In this document: piece by piece, positions 22,164-31,899 of the stretch
How the letters are laid out: every line of letters begins with the position of its first letter
Position numbering within the stretch: the stretch's first letter is position 1
NCBI GenBank assembly: GCA_016794525.1
Contig: JAEUJY010000164.1
Span: 62,001-126,000, forward strand
DNA: 64,000 nucleotides
Reading direction: 5' to 3'
DNA from: Myxococcales bacterium
GTDB lineage: Bacteria > Myxococcota_A > Polyangia > Haliangiales > Haliangiaceae
Notes under the pieces: generated by a model
Databases searched by the model: none
The model's input: the letters and a program-made list of their open reading frames with translations, nothing else
Told to the model about the DNA's origin: nothing
Translations under genes and position numbers: made by a program

Positions 22164-22428
22164 CTGGCTCGGACGCGGGCGCGGCTGTGTCGGTTACGTG
22201 GCCGAGGTGATCGCGTGCGGCATTTTTCCGGACCGTCGCCGGCGCCGCGACCGATGTGGGCCGATGTCCGCGGCGCGTCGTGGCGCCGACTTGACGCTCC
22301 GCGGCGGCGCGCCCGACGTGGGATCGCCGCCCACCTGGTGGACCTTGCGGCCTACACCGGGGGCCTCGGTAACGTTCGCGCGCCAACGGTGTTTCTCTGA
22401 AGTCACTTCTCGAACTCTGGAGGTCCTC

Positions 22429-23253
22429 GTGAACGCTCGCTTCTCGACTGCGATGGCTCTGGTGCTGGGTGTGGCGGCGGCGTGTGGTGGTTCCGGGTCG
22501 GACGTGCTCACCTACGACGAGTTCAAGGCGCAGGCCTTCCAGGAGCCGGACACCGGCGCCTACGTGCTCAACGGCGACGAGCTGGTCGAGTCGGAGGCGG
22601 CGATGCAGGACCTCTACGACCGCTACCTCGACTCGGTCGCCGCGGCGGCCGATCGCGCGGACGGCCTCGGCAGCGCCGCGTCGAACCTGATCGTCAACCG
22701 CGTCGGCGGCGCCGACGATCGCTGGCCGGCGGCCACCGCCGCCAACCTCACCTACTGCGTCAGCCAGTCGAGCTTCGGCAGCCGCTACGCCGCGGTGGTC
22801 AGCGCGCTCGACTCGGCCACCGCCGCGTGGGAGGCGACCGCGCGGGTCAACTTCGTCCACGTGACCGCGCAGGACGGCAACTGCCGCTCGAACAACAACA
22901 ACGTCGTGTTCAACGTCCGCCAGGTGACCACCACGCAGTACCTGGCGCGCGCGTTCTTCCCGAGCTCGTCGCGCCGCAGCCGCGAGGTGCTGATCTCGAC
23001 GTCGTCGTTCGGCAACATCGCGCCGTGGACGCTGACCGGCGTGCTGCGCCACGAGCTCGGCCACACGATCGGCTTCCGCCACGAGCACACCCGCCCCGAG
23101 AGCGGCACCTGCTTCGAGGACAACAACTGGCGCGCCCTGACCGCGTACGACGCGTCGTCGGTGATGCACTACCCGCAGTGCAACGGCACCCAGAACGGCG
23201 ACCTGGTGCTGACCAACCTCGACAAGCAGGGCGCGAGCGCGCTGTACCCGTGA
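22429..23253 (+). CDS. Zinc metalloprotease lipoprotein (HExxHxxGxxH metzincin type)
   Basis: 274 residues from GTG with CTGGAGG 6 bases upstream. The lipobox is VAAACGG (Cys19). The catalytic zinc site is HELGHTIGFRHEH, followed by VMHYP, the pattern of an astacin/M12-like or related zincin with a Met-turn equivalent. Four cysteines may form disulfides, fitting an exported enzyme. Myxobacteria secrete many such proteases for predation. It is a single gene, convergent with the flippase gene across a strong hairpin. Confidence 0.82.
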   Translation: MNARFSTAMALVLGVAAACGGSGSDVLTYDEFKAQAFQEPDTGAYVLNGDELVESEAAMQDLYDRYLDSVAAAADRADGLGSAASNLIVNRVGGADDRWPAATAANLTYCVSQSSFGSRYAAVVSALDSATAAWEATARVNFVHVTAQDGNCRSNNNNVVFNVRQVTTTQYLARAFFPSSSRRSREVLISTSSFGNIAPWTLTGVLRHELGHTIGFRHEHTRPESGTCFEDNNWRALTAYDASSVMHYPQCNGTQNGDLVLTNLDKQGASALYP

Positions 23254-23339
23254 GCGGCGCGCCCCGCGCCGGTCGTTCCAGCGAGCCGTTCCGTTGAGCA
23301 CCGGGCGGCGCGTCGGGAGTCTCGCGCCTCGGGGGGCGG

Positions 23340-23365
23340 CTCGTCGGGGACCTAGCCCCGACGAG
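23340..23365. terminator. Bidirectional hairpin between convergent genes
   Basis: A perfect 10-bp inverted repeat (CTCGTCGGGG / CCCCGACGAG) with a 6-base loop lies in the 137-base gap between the metalloprotease and flippase stops. No T-run is present on either side. Confidence 0.5.
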
Positions 23366-23390
23366 GGGGCTCGGCGGCGAGCCCTGGAAC

Positions 23391-24851
23391 TCACCCGCCG
23401 CGCTTGAGCGCGCGCTTGAGCTGGGCCAGGAAGTCGCGGGCGATCGGGCGGGCGAACAGGAACGCGGCGGGGACGTAGGCGGCGGCGCCCACGGCGATCT
23501 CGATCGGCACCAGCGCCGCCGGGTGGGTGACGCCGACGGCCTGCAGGCCGTGGCGCGCGCCCAGCACCGCCGCGGCCATCACCGCGCACGCCAGCAGCGG
23601 GCGCACGAACGCGCCGATCATCGGCCCGGCGGGGATGCCGTCGAGCTTGATCACCACGCCGATCGTGATCAGCGACTGCACGCCGAACGCGATGCCGACC
23701 GAGCCCGCGGCCCAGGTCGGCCCGAGGTGCTGGAAGCCGATGATGCAGCCGAACAGCAAGACGACCTTGGCCGCCTCGAGGATCATCAGCGTGCGGTTGC
23801 GGCCGTAGCTGGCCAGGTACGACGACACGCCCCAGGCCATCGGCCGCACCACCGACAGCACGCTCAGCACGGTGAGCAGCGGCGCGACGCCCTGCCACTT
23901 CGGCGACAGCAAGAGCGCGATCAGCGAGTCGGCGACGGCGCCGAGCCCGACCGCCATCGGGAACACCGCCAGCGCCATCAGCCCGGTCGAGCGCACCACC
24001 GCGGCCTTGCGCTGATCGGGATCGAGCGACGACATCGCCGGCAAGAGCACGCCGCTCATCTGCTCGCCGAACTGCACCGCCGGGATGTCGGCCAGGTTGT
24101 AGGCCATGTTGTACATGCCCGCGACGCCGGTGCCGAAGAAGCGGGTGAACAGCAGGTTGTCCCAGTAGCGCGACGCGAAGTTGAAGACCTGCGAGACGCC
24201 GGCCGGGATGCCGAACCGCATGATCTCGGTGAACCTCGACCACTGCCACGGCGAGCGCGTGAGCCAGCCGAAGCGCGTGTAGCGGAGGATCAGGCCGGTC
24301 GTCACCGTCGACTGGACGATGTTGCCGATCACGATCGCGTCGCCGCCCAGCGACGTGGCGGCGGCCAGCGTCAGCGCGGTCACCGTGAACATCAGCTCGC
24401 CGGCGCCGTTGGCGATGGCCAACTCGCGGAACCGCATCTCGCGGGCGAGGATCTTGTCGGGCACCGCGCCGAAGCGGCGGATGAACACCGACAGCACCAG
24501 CCCCGGCAGGTAGCCCGACAGGTGCGGCGCGTCGAACACCGGCTCGAAGGTCGGCCCCAGGAACGCGGCGATCGTCAGGCCGATCACCGCGAACGACCAG
24601 TTGGTCATCGCCGCGTGGTAGGTCGCGGCCGGCGACTCCGGGCCGCGCACGATCATGTACTGGTTGAAGCCCCAGTTCGACAGCCAGTTGGCGGTCTGGG
24701 CCAGCACCATCGCCGCCGCGACCTCGCCGACGACGTCGGGGTCGAGCAGGCGGGTCATGTACAGCGTGCCGATCAGCCCGATGACGCGGGCTCCGACCGA
24801 CGACGCGACGCTCCACAGGGCTCCGCTGGCAGCGCGCTTTCCGACCGACAT
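23391..24851 (-). CDS. Polysaccharide flippase, WzxC/MOP type
   Basis: 486 residues with 12 or more hydrophobic segments and the N-terminal pattern of oligosaccharide flippases (GALWSVASSVGARVIGLIGT, then RLLDPDVVGE). The MOP family moves lipid-linked sugars across the inner membrane. It is the first of two flippases in the region; the other is at 28.5 kb on the opposite strand. The CDP-alcohol phosphotransferase gene lies 20 bases upstream on the same strand, which suggests co-transcription in glycolipid or exopolysaccharide assembly. Confidence 0.88.
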   Translation of the reverse strand: MSVGKRAASGALWSVASSVGARVIGLIGTLYMTRLLDPDVVGEVAAAMVLAQTANWLSNWGFNQYMIVRGPESPAATYHAAMTNWSFAVIGLTIAAFLGPTFEPVFDAPHLSGYLPGLVLSVFIRRFGAVPDKILAREMRFRELAIANGAGELMFTVTALTLAAATSLGGDAIVIGNIVQSTVTTGLILRYTRFGWLTRSPWQWSRFTEIMRFGIPAGVSQVFNFASRYWDNLLFTRFFGTGVAGMYNMAYNLADIPAVQFGEQMSGVLLPAMSSLDPDQRKAAVVRSTGLMALAVFPMAVGLGAVADSLIALLLSPKWQGVAPLLTVLSVLSVVRPMAWGVSSYLASYGRNRTLMILEAAKVVLLFGCIIGFQHLGPTWAAGSVGIAFGVQSLITIGVVIKLDGIPAGPMIGAFVRPLLACAVMAAAVLGARHGLQAVGVTHPAALVPIEIAVGAAAYVPAAFLFARPIARDFLAQLKRALKRGG

Positions 24852-24871
24852 GCCGGTTCAGCCTCGCACGG

Positions 24872-26074
24872 TCAGGCGCGCGACGCGCGCAGCGACCGCA
24901 CGATCTTCAGGTGGGTGGGGATGACCACCGCCAGCGTGACCAGCGCGCCCACCGACAAGAGCACGAACCCGATCTCGGGCAGGTGGACCAGCGCCAGCAC
25001 CAGCACCCCCAGGTCGATCGCGTCGCGGCGGATGATCTGCGCCGCGAAGTCGGCGATCGCCGCGCCCAGGCCGCGCGGGCCGTCGGCGCGGACGCCGGGG
25101 CCGATCTGCAGGGCCTTGGTGTAGTCCTGGTTGTTCGACGAGTGGATGACGAAGATGCAGTACCAGTAGATCAGCACCAGCGAGGCGACGGTCATCGCCA
25201 GCGCGGCGCCGGTGATCGGCAGCGCGTGCCAGTCGGGGTGGAGGTGCGAGACGTGGATGCCGATGCCGGCCACCAGCGCCAGCCGGGCCATGTCGTCGCC
25301 GATCGCGTCGAGCCAGGCGCCGGTCTTGGACATCTCGAGGCGCAGGCGCGCGACCTCGCCGTCGTTGGCGTCGACGATGCCGCCGGCCACCAGGATCGCC
25401 AGCCCGATGATGTGATCCATCCGCGACGGCCCGGCGGCGATCGCGCAGCCGACCAGCGACAGGATGATCGAGATGACGCTGATCGCGTTGGGGGTGAACG
25501 GCGAGCGCAGGAACAGCTTGGTCAGCGGCCGGGCCAGCGGCCGGTAGAAGTAGCGGCACAGCCACGAGTCGAGCGGCTTGTCGACCAGCTCGTACTGCCA
25601 CTTGTCGGCGGCCCGGACCGCCGCGCGATCGGGCACCGGGAAGCGGGCGCGGCGCGGCACCGGCACCGCGGTCGAGGCCGTCGGGTGCGCGGTCGCCGAC
25701 GCGCCGAGGTCCGCGACCAGCGCGGCGATCACCGCGGCGGCGTCGCCGCCGTCGACCACCAGCGCGCCGACCGCCGCGTCGCCGCGGGCCGGATCGATCG
25801 CGTGGCGGGCGCCGGGCAGCGCGGGCTCGAGGGCCTCGATCAGCTCGGCCGCGACCACCTGGTCGCGGGCGTCGATCACCAGCAGCGCACCGGTCAGGCG
25901 GGGCTGCGCGGCGCGGAGCTCGTCGGCGCTGGTGACGACGACCAGGCGATCGCCGGTGAACCCGGCGCGGGTCGCGACCCGCCGGCCGCGCTCGCCCAGC
26001 GTCAGGCCGGTCACGATGCGTCGGTCGCCGGCCGCCGTGGCCAGCACCAGCGCGGTGCGTTCAGGTCCGGTCAT
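24872..26074 (-). CDS. CDP-alcohol phosphatidyltransferase with degenerate nucleotidyltransferase-like N-terminus
   Basis: 400 residues from ATG 26074. The C-terminal part has five or six membrane segments and the full CDP-alcohol signature: Asp and DG in VDANDGEVARL, then Gly and two Asp in GAWLDAIGDD. The soluble first 150 residues contain Rossmann-like strands (LVLATAAGDRR, LLVIDARDQVV) but no GxGxR loop. This is the domain order of the IPCT/DIPPS fusion that makes di-myo-inositol-phosphate-phosphate, with the first half decayed. It lies between the flippase and the aminotransferase genes on one strand. Confidence 0.82.
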   Translation of the reverse strand: MTGPERTALVLATAAGDRRIVTGLTLGERGRRVATRAGFTGDRLVVVTSADELRAAQPRLTGALLVIDARDQVVAAELIEALEPALPGARHAIDPARGDAAVGALVVDGGDAAAVIAALVADLGASATAHPTASTAVPVPRRARFPVPDRAAVRAADKWQYELVDKPLDSWLCRYFYRPLARPLTKLFLRSPFTPNAISVISIILSLVGCAIAAGPSRMDHIIGLAILVAGGIVDANDGEVARLRLEMSKTGAWLDAIGDDMARLALVAGIGIHVSHLHPDWHALPITGAALAMTVASLVLIYWYCIFVIHSSNNQDYTKALQIGPGVRADGPRGLGAAIADFAAQIIRRDAIDLGVLVLALVHLPEIGFVLLSVGALVTLAVVIPTHLKIVRSLRASRA

Positions 26075-26179
26075 GGGCGCGCAGTCTGCCAGGGTTCCTG
26101 GGGCTCGACGAGAGGGCAGGACACGGTTCCTCGACGGACCACGCGTCATCCACCCAACCCGCGCCGCACGCTCCGGGCC

Positions 26180-26233
26180 GTTTCGGGTGGGGGCCCCACG
26201 TCTTGTGGGGGAGGGGCTTTGCGAAAGCCCCTC
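26180..26233 (-). repeat. Dispersed two-hairpin element, copy B
   Basis: On the minus strand the first hairpin (26211-26233) begins on the base after the aminotransferase stop codon. Its stem reads GAGGGGCTTT / AAAGCCCCTC: a T to G change on one side is matched by A to C on the other, relative to copies A, C and D. The second hairpin and the tail to CCCGAAACG are conserved. Confidence 0.85.
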
Positions 26234-27457
26234 CTAGCAACACGCGGGCGACATCGTCGCCAGCGCGCGGTGCAGCGCCTCGGCGACCCGCTCCATCTCC
26301 AGGCCGATCGTGATGCGCACGTAGCCGTGGAACCGCGCGCTGATGTCGCGCACGTAGATGTGGTCGTCCTCGAGCCGCTTGCACAGCTCGGCGGTGCGGC
26401 CCTCGGGCACGCGCACGCAGACGAAGTTGCCGGCGCCGCCGGTGCGGACGTCGATGCCGCGGCTCTCGAGATCGGCTACGAACGCCTCGCGCGCCTCGTG
26501 GGTGGCCTCGATGTACGGCTGGTAGTAGCTCGCGAACTCGCGCAGCGCCGCGGTGGCCGCGACCTGGGCCAGCTGGTTGACGCTCTTGGGGTTGTAGAAC
26601 GGGCGCAGCTCGTCGAGGGTCGCCGGGTGGGCGATGACGTAGCCGCAGCGCACCGACGCCAGGCAGAACGCCTTGGAGAAGGTGCGGGTGACGACGACGT
26701 TCTTCATCGACATCGCCAGCGGCGCGCAGGTGATCGGGCGGCCGGTGCGGGCGTCGATGCCGGCGAACTCGTGGTAGGCCTCGTCGACGACGAACGTGAT
26801 GTCCGGGAACCGGACCGCCAGGGCGCGGACCTCGTCGGCCGCCCACTGGATGCCGGTCGGGTTGTTCGGCGAGACCAGGTACACCATCGACGGGCGGTGG
26901 TAGGCGATGCCCGCGGCCAGCGCCTCGGGGTCGGCCACGAACGGGTCGTCGAGGTCGAAGCGGACCAGGCCGGCGCCGGTGCCCAGCACGTTCACGCAGA
27001 AGTGCTCGTAGGTCGGGGTCGGCGCCAGCGCCGACTTGCCGGCGCCCAGCATGCCGTGGCACAGCAGGATCAGCGCGTCGTCCGAGCCGTTGGTGATGAG
27101 CAGGTTCTCGGTGCCGACGCCGCAGTACGTCGCCAGCTCCTGCTGCAGCGCCTCGCCGCCCGAGAGCTGCGGGTACCACTTGAGGAAGGCGCCGTCGTTG
27201 GCCTGGATGTGGGCCACCATCGCGGCCGAGACCGAGGCCGGGGGCGCGATCGTCCCCTCGTTCCAGTCCAGCTTCTGCACCGCCGACGGCGGCAGGTCGC
27301 TCCGCAGGATCTTGTCCAGCGACGTGGTGGGGCTGTAGCGGGGCAGCCCCTGCGGCTCGCGCCGGGCGTCCCGGACCGCGGCGAGATCGACCACGTCGGA
27401 GTCGTTGGCGGAGACGATGGCGAGCTGAGAGCGGGGGGCCATTTGGGCGCTGACCAT
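26234..27457 (-). CDS. PLP-dependent class I/II aminotransferase, histidinol-phosphate aminotransferase-like
   Basis: 407 residues from ATG 27457. It carries the fold-type I landmarks: ITNGSDDALILL, SPNNPTG, VVDEAYHEFAG, the PLP lysine in FSKAF, and a late Arg region. The first 45 residues are a non-conserved extension. HisC-like enzymes of this type also act as phosphothreonine or aminophosphonate enzymes. Its neighbours are nucleotidyltransferases and CDP-alcohol transferases rather than his genes, so a role in making an amino-alcohol or amino-sugar head group is possible (inference). Confidence 0.82.
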   Translation of the reverse strand: MVSAQMAPRSQLAIVSANDSDVVDLAAVRDARREPQGLPRYSPTTSLDKILRSDLPPSAVQKLDWNEGTIAPPASVSAAMVAHIQANDGAFLKWYPQLSGGEALQQELATYCGVGTENLLITNGSDDALILLCHGMLGAGKSALAPTPTYEHFCVNVLGTGAGLVRFDLDDPFVADPEALAAGIAYHRPSMVYLVSPNNPTGIQWAADEVRALAVRFPDITFVVDEAYHEFAGIDARTGRPITCAPLAMSMKNVVVTRTFSKAFCLASVRCGYVIAHPATLDELRPFYNPKSVNQLAQVAATAALREFASYYQPYIEATHEAREAFVADLESRGIDVRTGGAGNFVCVRVPEGRTAELCKRLEDDHIYVRDISARFHGYVRITIGLEMERVAEALHRALATMSPACC

Positions 27458-27619
27458 GCAAACCCTGAACCGGCGCGGATTTCGCGTGGTTATGTCGGAG
27501 GATGTCGGCTTTTCACCACTTGTTGACGGGTGTCTGACACCGAGGTGACGTGGATGGGTCAGCGGGGTGCCGCCCGGGGCCGCCGTGCCAGATCCGGGCC
27601 GGCGGGATCGCATGCAGGA

Positions 27620-28435
27620 TCAAGGGTTCGCGCCGGGCCCGGGGCCAGGCTCCGCCGGCTCCAGCTCCCGGATCCGGCGGTCGGCCCGGACCACCTCGAG
27701 CGTGCGGACCGTCAGCATGATCACCATCTGCAGCACCTGGGTACCGGCCAGGATCCACACCATCAGCGGCAGGCGGTCGATGACCAGCGCCAGGCCGAGC
27801 CAGAACCACAGGTCGACCTCCTCGAACCGCCAGATGCGGCCGAGCATGGTCAGGCCCCAGCGCAGCCACTCGCCGGTCGTGCGGGCCGGCGGCCGCGACA
27901 CCACGATCGGCCGGGTGCGGGCGGCCACCGCCGCCGCCGGATCGACCCGGGCCTCGAGCCAGCGCACGCGTTCGGTCTCCGCCACCGCCAGCCACTTCAC
28001 GTAGCCGCACACGTTCATGCCCAGCACCGAGGCCAGCGCCAGCGCCTGGTAGTACGCCTCGCCGGTCTCGACCGCGGCGCGCCACCCGGCGACGCCGACG
28101 ATCACCGTCCAGGTCACCATGTCCGAGGCCTTGTCGTAGAACGAGCCCAGCTTGGTGAAGGCGCGGCGGTAGCGCGCCAGCGTGCCGTCCATGTGATCGA
28201 ACAGCACGCCGACCTGCAGCAGCACCGCCGCCCAGATCCAGTGGCGTGGATCGAGCATCAGCGCCGCGGCGCCCAGCTTGGCCAGGTTGCCGATCGTCGT
28301 GCAGCGGTTGGGCGTCAGCCAGCGCCAGTCGGCGATCGGGTACAGCACCGCGATCGTCAGCGGCCGGATCACCAGCGCGGCGTAGAACTCGCCCGACTGG
28401 TAGTTGCGCAGGCGCGTAAGGCGGTCGCGATCCAT
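27620..28435 (-). CDS. CDP-alcohol phosphatidyltransferase family membrane protein
   Basis: 271 residues from ATG 28435. The CDP-alcohol signature is complete: FDHMDGTLARYR, then GSFYDKASD. Membrane segments flank it, and a long cytoplasmic insert around 150-205 is rich in Arg. The C-terminal tail is Pro/Gly-rich. It is a clear paralogue of the protein at 40811-41635 (same RxRNxQS N-terminus, same TPNR-TTI motif). It starts 94 bases from the divergent flippase gene. The acceptor and head group are unknown. Confidence 0.85.
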   Translation of the reverse strand: MDRDRLTRLRNYQSGEFYAALVIRPLTIAVLYPIADWRWLTPNRCTTIGNLAKLGAAALMLDPRHWIWAAVLLQVGVLFDHMDGTLARYRRAFTKLGSFYDKASDMVTWTVIVGVAGWRAAVETGEAYYQALALASVLGMNVCGYVKWLAVAETERVRWLEARVDPAAAVAARTRPIVVSRPPARTTGEWLRWGLTMLGRIWRFEEVDLWFWLGLALVIDRLPLMVWILAGTQVLQMVIMLTVRTLEVVRADRRIRELEPAEPGPGPGANP

Positions 28436-28529
28436 CCGGGCGCGCGATACCACAAACCATCCGCGCTGGGTGATCGGGCAGGTGTCAGGCGACGTTGGCA
28501 GGGCTATTGCGTGTAAGGTGCACACGCCG

Positions 28530-30038
28530 ATGGCCGGGTCGACCGAGATCAAGAGCGACGTCAACCGCGGCCTGGCGTGGATCGGCCTGGCCAGCTCGCT
28601 GGTCGGCGTCCTCGACTTCCTGGCGATCCTGCTGATCCTCGGCTTCTGGATCGACCAGGAGCAGTACGGCATCGCCACGATGGCGGTGTGGATGTTCCCG
28701 ATCCTCGATCAGGTCACCGACCTCGGCCTGTCGGCGGCGGTGATCCAGCGCGACCGCACCGACGACGACGTGATCTCGTCGGTGTTCTGGATCAACTTCG
28801 CGATGGCCGGGCTGTTGTTCCTGGTGCTGCTGATCGGCGCGCCGGCGGCGTGCGAGGCGTTCTACGACCACCGCGTCGTCGGCTGGCTGCTGGTGGCCTA
28901 CGGCTCGAAGCTCCTGTGGCAGAACGTCTACTTCATCCCGGTGGCGCTGATGAAGCGCGAGCTCCGCTTCAAGGAGCTGTCGGTGATCCGCATCATCGCC
29001 AACCTCACCGAGTTCGCCGGCAAGGTCGGGTTCGCCGCCGCCGGCTTCGGCATCTGGGCGTTCGTGCTCGGGCCGCTGGGCCGCGTGCTCGTCACCGGCA
29101 TCGGCGCGCAGATCTGCCACCCGTGGCGGCCCAAGGCCGTGCTCAAGCTGCGCGAGACCTGGGACCACGCCGCGTTCGGCATCAAGGCGTCGGCGTCGCA
29201 GATCCTGTTCTTCACGTACACCAACCTCGACTACCCGGTGGTCGCGCACTACTTCGGCGCGGCCGCGCTCGGCGTCTACCGCTTGGCCTACGAGGTCGTG
29301 CTCGAGCCGGTGCGGATGATCTCGAACGTCGTCGTCGACATCGCGTTCCCGACGTTCGCCAAGCTGCGCCACGACCGGCCCAAGCTGATCGCCCAGTTCG
29401 TGTCGTTCACCCGCATGAACCTGGTCACGGTGATGCTGTACTCGGCGATCGTCTTCGTGGCCTGCGAGGAGGTGATCACGGTGTTCTTCCCGAAGTTCGG
29501 GCTGACGCCGGTCGACTCGGTGCGGGTGCTGCTGGGCGTCGCGGTGCTGCGCTCGCTGTCGTACGTGCTGCCGCCGCTGCTCGACGGCATCGGCCACCCC
29601 AGCCGGACGCTGATCTACACGATCGTCGCCGCGGTCGTGCTGCCCGCGTTCTTCGTGATCTCGGCGCACGTGCTGGGGCCGCGCTACGGCTTCGAGTCGG
29701 TGGCGATCGCGTGGGCGGTCGGCTACCCGATCGCCTTCGTCGTGCTGCTGTTGCTGGTCACGTACACGATCGACCTGAAGGTGATGGAGTTCCTGCGCCA
29801 GGTGATCGGCGTGCCGCTGTGCATCCTGGCCGCGGCCGCGGTCGGGCAGGGCGTCAAGTGGGCGACGATGGAGCTGCCGCTGGCGGCGCGGCTGATCGCG
29901 GTCACGGTCGTGATCGTCGGCGTGGCCGGCGTGCTCTTGGCCTACACCCAGGGGCTGTCGCCGGCCCGGGCCCGGGCCGCGCTGCGCGGTACGCCGCCGC
30001 CGGTGGATCCGCCCGCGGACGCGCCGCCGGCAGCGTAG
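28530..30038 (+). CDS. Polysaccharide flippase, MOP type (second copy)
   Basis: 502 residues with about 14 hydrophobic segments. The N-terminus (NRGLAWIGLASSLVGVLDF) and the central ASASQILFFTYTNLDYPVVA resemble lipopolysaccharide and exopolysaccharide flippases of the WzxC type. It differs clearly from the 23.4-kb flippase, so it is not a recent duplicate. It is divergent from the CDP-alcohol transferase at 28435 and convergent with the nucleotidyltransferase at 30055, 16 bases away. Confidence 0.85.
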   Translation: MAGSTEIKSDVNRGLAWIGLASSLVGVLDFLAILLILGFWIDQEQYGIATMAVWMFPILDQVTDLGLSAAVIQRDRTDDDVISSVFWINFAMAGLLFLVLLIGAPAACEAFYDHRVVGWLLVAYGSKLLWQNVYFIPVALMKRELRFKELSVIRIIANLTEFAGKVGFAAAGFGIWAFVLGPLGRVLVTGIGAQICHPWRPKAVLKLRETWDHAAFGIKASASQILFFTYTNLDYPVVAHYFGAAALGVYRLAYEVVLEPVRMISNVVVDIAFPTFAKLRHDRPKLIAQFVSFTRMNLVTVMLYSAIVFVACEEVITVFFPKFGLTPVDSVRVLLGVAVLRSLSYVLPPLLDGIGHPSRTLIYTIVAAVVLPAFFVISAHVLGPRYGFESVAIAWAVGYPIAFVVLLLLVTYTIDLKVMEFLRQVIGVPLCILAAAAVGQGVKWATMELPLAARLIAVTVVIVGVAGVLLAYTQGLSPARARAALRGTPPPVDPPADAPPAA

Positions 30039-30054
30039 GTCGGCCTGGCTCGGC

Positions 30055-30801
30055 CTAGCGCGCCGCGCCTTCGCGGGCGCGGACCAGCGCGTCGGCGCGC
30101 GCCAGATCCTCGACGTTGTCGATCTCGGTGACCATGCACGCGTGGACGTCGACCACGCCGAACCGGACCTCGCCGCGGCGGATCAGCCGCAGGTACGCGC
30201 CCTCGTAGTACTCGTTGGTCAGGCCCTCGTCGCGCAGCGCGTGCAGCTCGCGGAACACCTTGGCGGCGGCGTCGGCCGACAGCCGCGAGATGCCGATGTA
30301 CTCGCCGGCGCAGGTCGCGGGATCGAGCTGCTTGGACAGGCCGGTGACGTCGCCGGCGGCGTCGACCTGGGCCTTCATCGTCTCGTCGTCGAGCTCGTCG
30401 CGGACGTCGACCGCGAGCAGCGCGTCGCCGGGCGCCGCCAGCATCTTGGGCAGCAGCGCCGGGTCGAGGATGACGTCGCCATCGAACTGCAGCACGGCGT
30501 GGCCGCGCACCGCCGGCTCGGCCACCGCCAGCGACCAGAAGTTGTTCCACGGCTCGTACATGTCGTTGAAGATCACCGTGCACGCGGCGAAGCCGTTGGC
30601 GGCCAGCTCGGCGCGCAGCGTGTCGACCCGGTAGCCGCCGACGATCACGACGTCGGCGAGGTCGAACCCGGCGGCGGTGAGGTGATCGAGCTGGCGGAAC
30701 AGGATCGGCCGCCCGGCCACCGGCACCAGCACCTTGGGACGATCGTTGGTGAGCGGGGCCAGGCGCGAGCCCATGCCGGCGGCGAGGATGATGGCCTTCA
30801 C
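30055..30801 (-). CDS. Sugar/alcohol-phosphate nucleotidyltransferase
   Basis: 248 residues from GTG. The N-terminus is ILAAGMGSRLAPLTNDRPKV, with PLVPVAGR-like VPVAGRP next, FNDMYEPWNNFWSL, and a metal-binding Asp in LQFDGDVIL. This is the LicC/IPCT branch that makes CDP-choline, CDP-inositol or similar from CTP. Together with the divergent CDP-alcohol transferase 78 bases away (30880), it could supply its activated substrate. The substrate cannot be read from sequence alone. Confidence 0.85.
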   Translation of the reverse strand: MKAIILAAGMGSRLAPLTNDRPKVLVPVAGRPILFRQLDHLTAAGFDLADVVIVGGYRVDTLRAELAANGFAACTVIFNDMYEPWNNFWSLAVAEPAVRGHAVLQFDGDVILDPALLPKMLAAPGDALLAVDVRDELDDETMKAQVDAAGDVTGLSKQLDPATCAGEYIGISRLSADAAAKVFRELHALRDEGLTNEYYEGAYLRLIRRGEVRFGVVDVHACMVTEIDNVEDLARADALVRAREGAAR

Positions 30802-30879
30802 GGCCGGGGACGATAGAGGATCGCGCGGGCCGGCGCGAGCCCGCTTGCTGCGATCGCGCGGCTGTGGCATCACGCGCGC

Positions 30880-31899
30880 GTGTCCGAGGTGTTCGTCGAC
30901 TATGCCGGGCGCGAGGCCGTGGCCGCGATGCGGCTGGGCGGGATGTCGATCGTCGAGCGGGTGCTGCGCGAGGCGGCCCAGGCCGGCGCGACCCGGGCGC
31001 GGGTGCGGCTGCCGGCGGCGGCGCGGCCGGCGCTGCCGCCGCTGGCGCTGGCGGTCGAGTTCACCGACGGCGACGCCCCGGCCGACGCCCGGCCGGTGGC
31101 CGGCGACGTGATCGCCGGCGTGACGGTCACCGACGCCGGGTCGCGGCGGCGCGCCGAGCGCGCGCTCTTGCAGGCGTGCCGGCGCAGCTACGACGGCCTC
31201 GGCGACACCTACGTGATCCGGCCGGTGTCGCTGCGCCTGACGCCGTGGTTCGCGCGGGTCGGCCTGACGCCGAACCAGATCACCGTCGCCAACACCGTGG
31301 TCGGCGCGCTGGCGTGCGCGCTGTTCGCGTGGGGCGGCGCGCGCGGGAACGACGGCGGCCGGGCCCTGCTGGCGGCCGGCGGCGCGGCGATCTTCCTGCA
31401 GGTCGTGCTCGACTCGTGCGACGGCGAGCTGGCCCGGGTGCGCCACCTGTACTCGAGCTTCGGCCGGATGCTCGACAACGTCTCCGACGACGTGATCGAC
31501 ATCGGCATGACGCTGGCGCTGGGCTGGGCGGTGGGCGGCTGGTGGTGGCCGGTGGCGATCGCCAGCGCGGTGGCGCGCGCGTCGTGCGCGGCGATGATCT
31601 TCCGGGCGGTGGCGCGCATCGGCAAGGCCGGCGACGTGCTGGCGTTCCGCTGGTTCTTCGACCGCGCCGAGGCCGACCTGGCCGACCGCTTCGAGCACAA
31701 GCTGACGCCGCTGGCGGTGCTGCGGTCGTTCGGTCGCCGCGACGTCTACACGCTGGTGTGGGCGGTGTGCGGGTTCACCGCGGTGCTGCTGCCGGGGCTG
31801 ATCCTCGGGCTGATCGTGGCGTTCGGGTACTTCGGGCTGTCGGTGGTGCACCGGGCGGTACGGGCCCGGACCCCGGCGGCCGAACGCGTCGGCATGTGA
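30880..31899 (+). CDS. CDP-alcohol phosphatidyltransferase with remnant N-terminal domain
   Basis: 339 residues from GTG. Residues 1-110 form a short soluble domain without nucleotide-binding loop, although SIVERVLREA resembles the second helix of nucleotidyltransferases. From about 125 a membrane domain starts with TPNQITVAN and has the full signature DSCDGELARV...GRMLDNVSDD. This arrangement again matches the second half of IPCT/DIPPS. Its partner nucleotidyltransferase is divergent at 30801. The riboflavin operon begins 41 bases downstream. Confidence 0.82.
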   Translation: MSEVFVDYAGREAVAAMRLGGMSIVERVLREAAQAGATRARVRLPAAARPALPPLALAVEFTDGDAPADARPVAGDVIAGVTVTDAGSRRRAERALLQACRRSYDGLGDTYVIRPVSLRLTPWFARVGLTPNQITVANTVVGALACALFAWGGARGNDGGRALLAAGGAAIFLQVVLDSCDGELARVRHLYSSFGRMLDNVSDDVIDIGMTLALGWAVGGWWWPVAIASAVARASCAAMIFRAVARIGKAGDVLAFRWFFDRAEADLADRFEHKLTPLAVLRSFGRRDVYTLVWAVCGFTAVLLPGLILGLIVAFGYFGLSVVHRAVRARTPAAERVGM

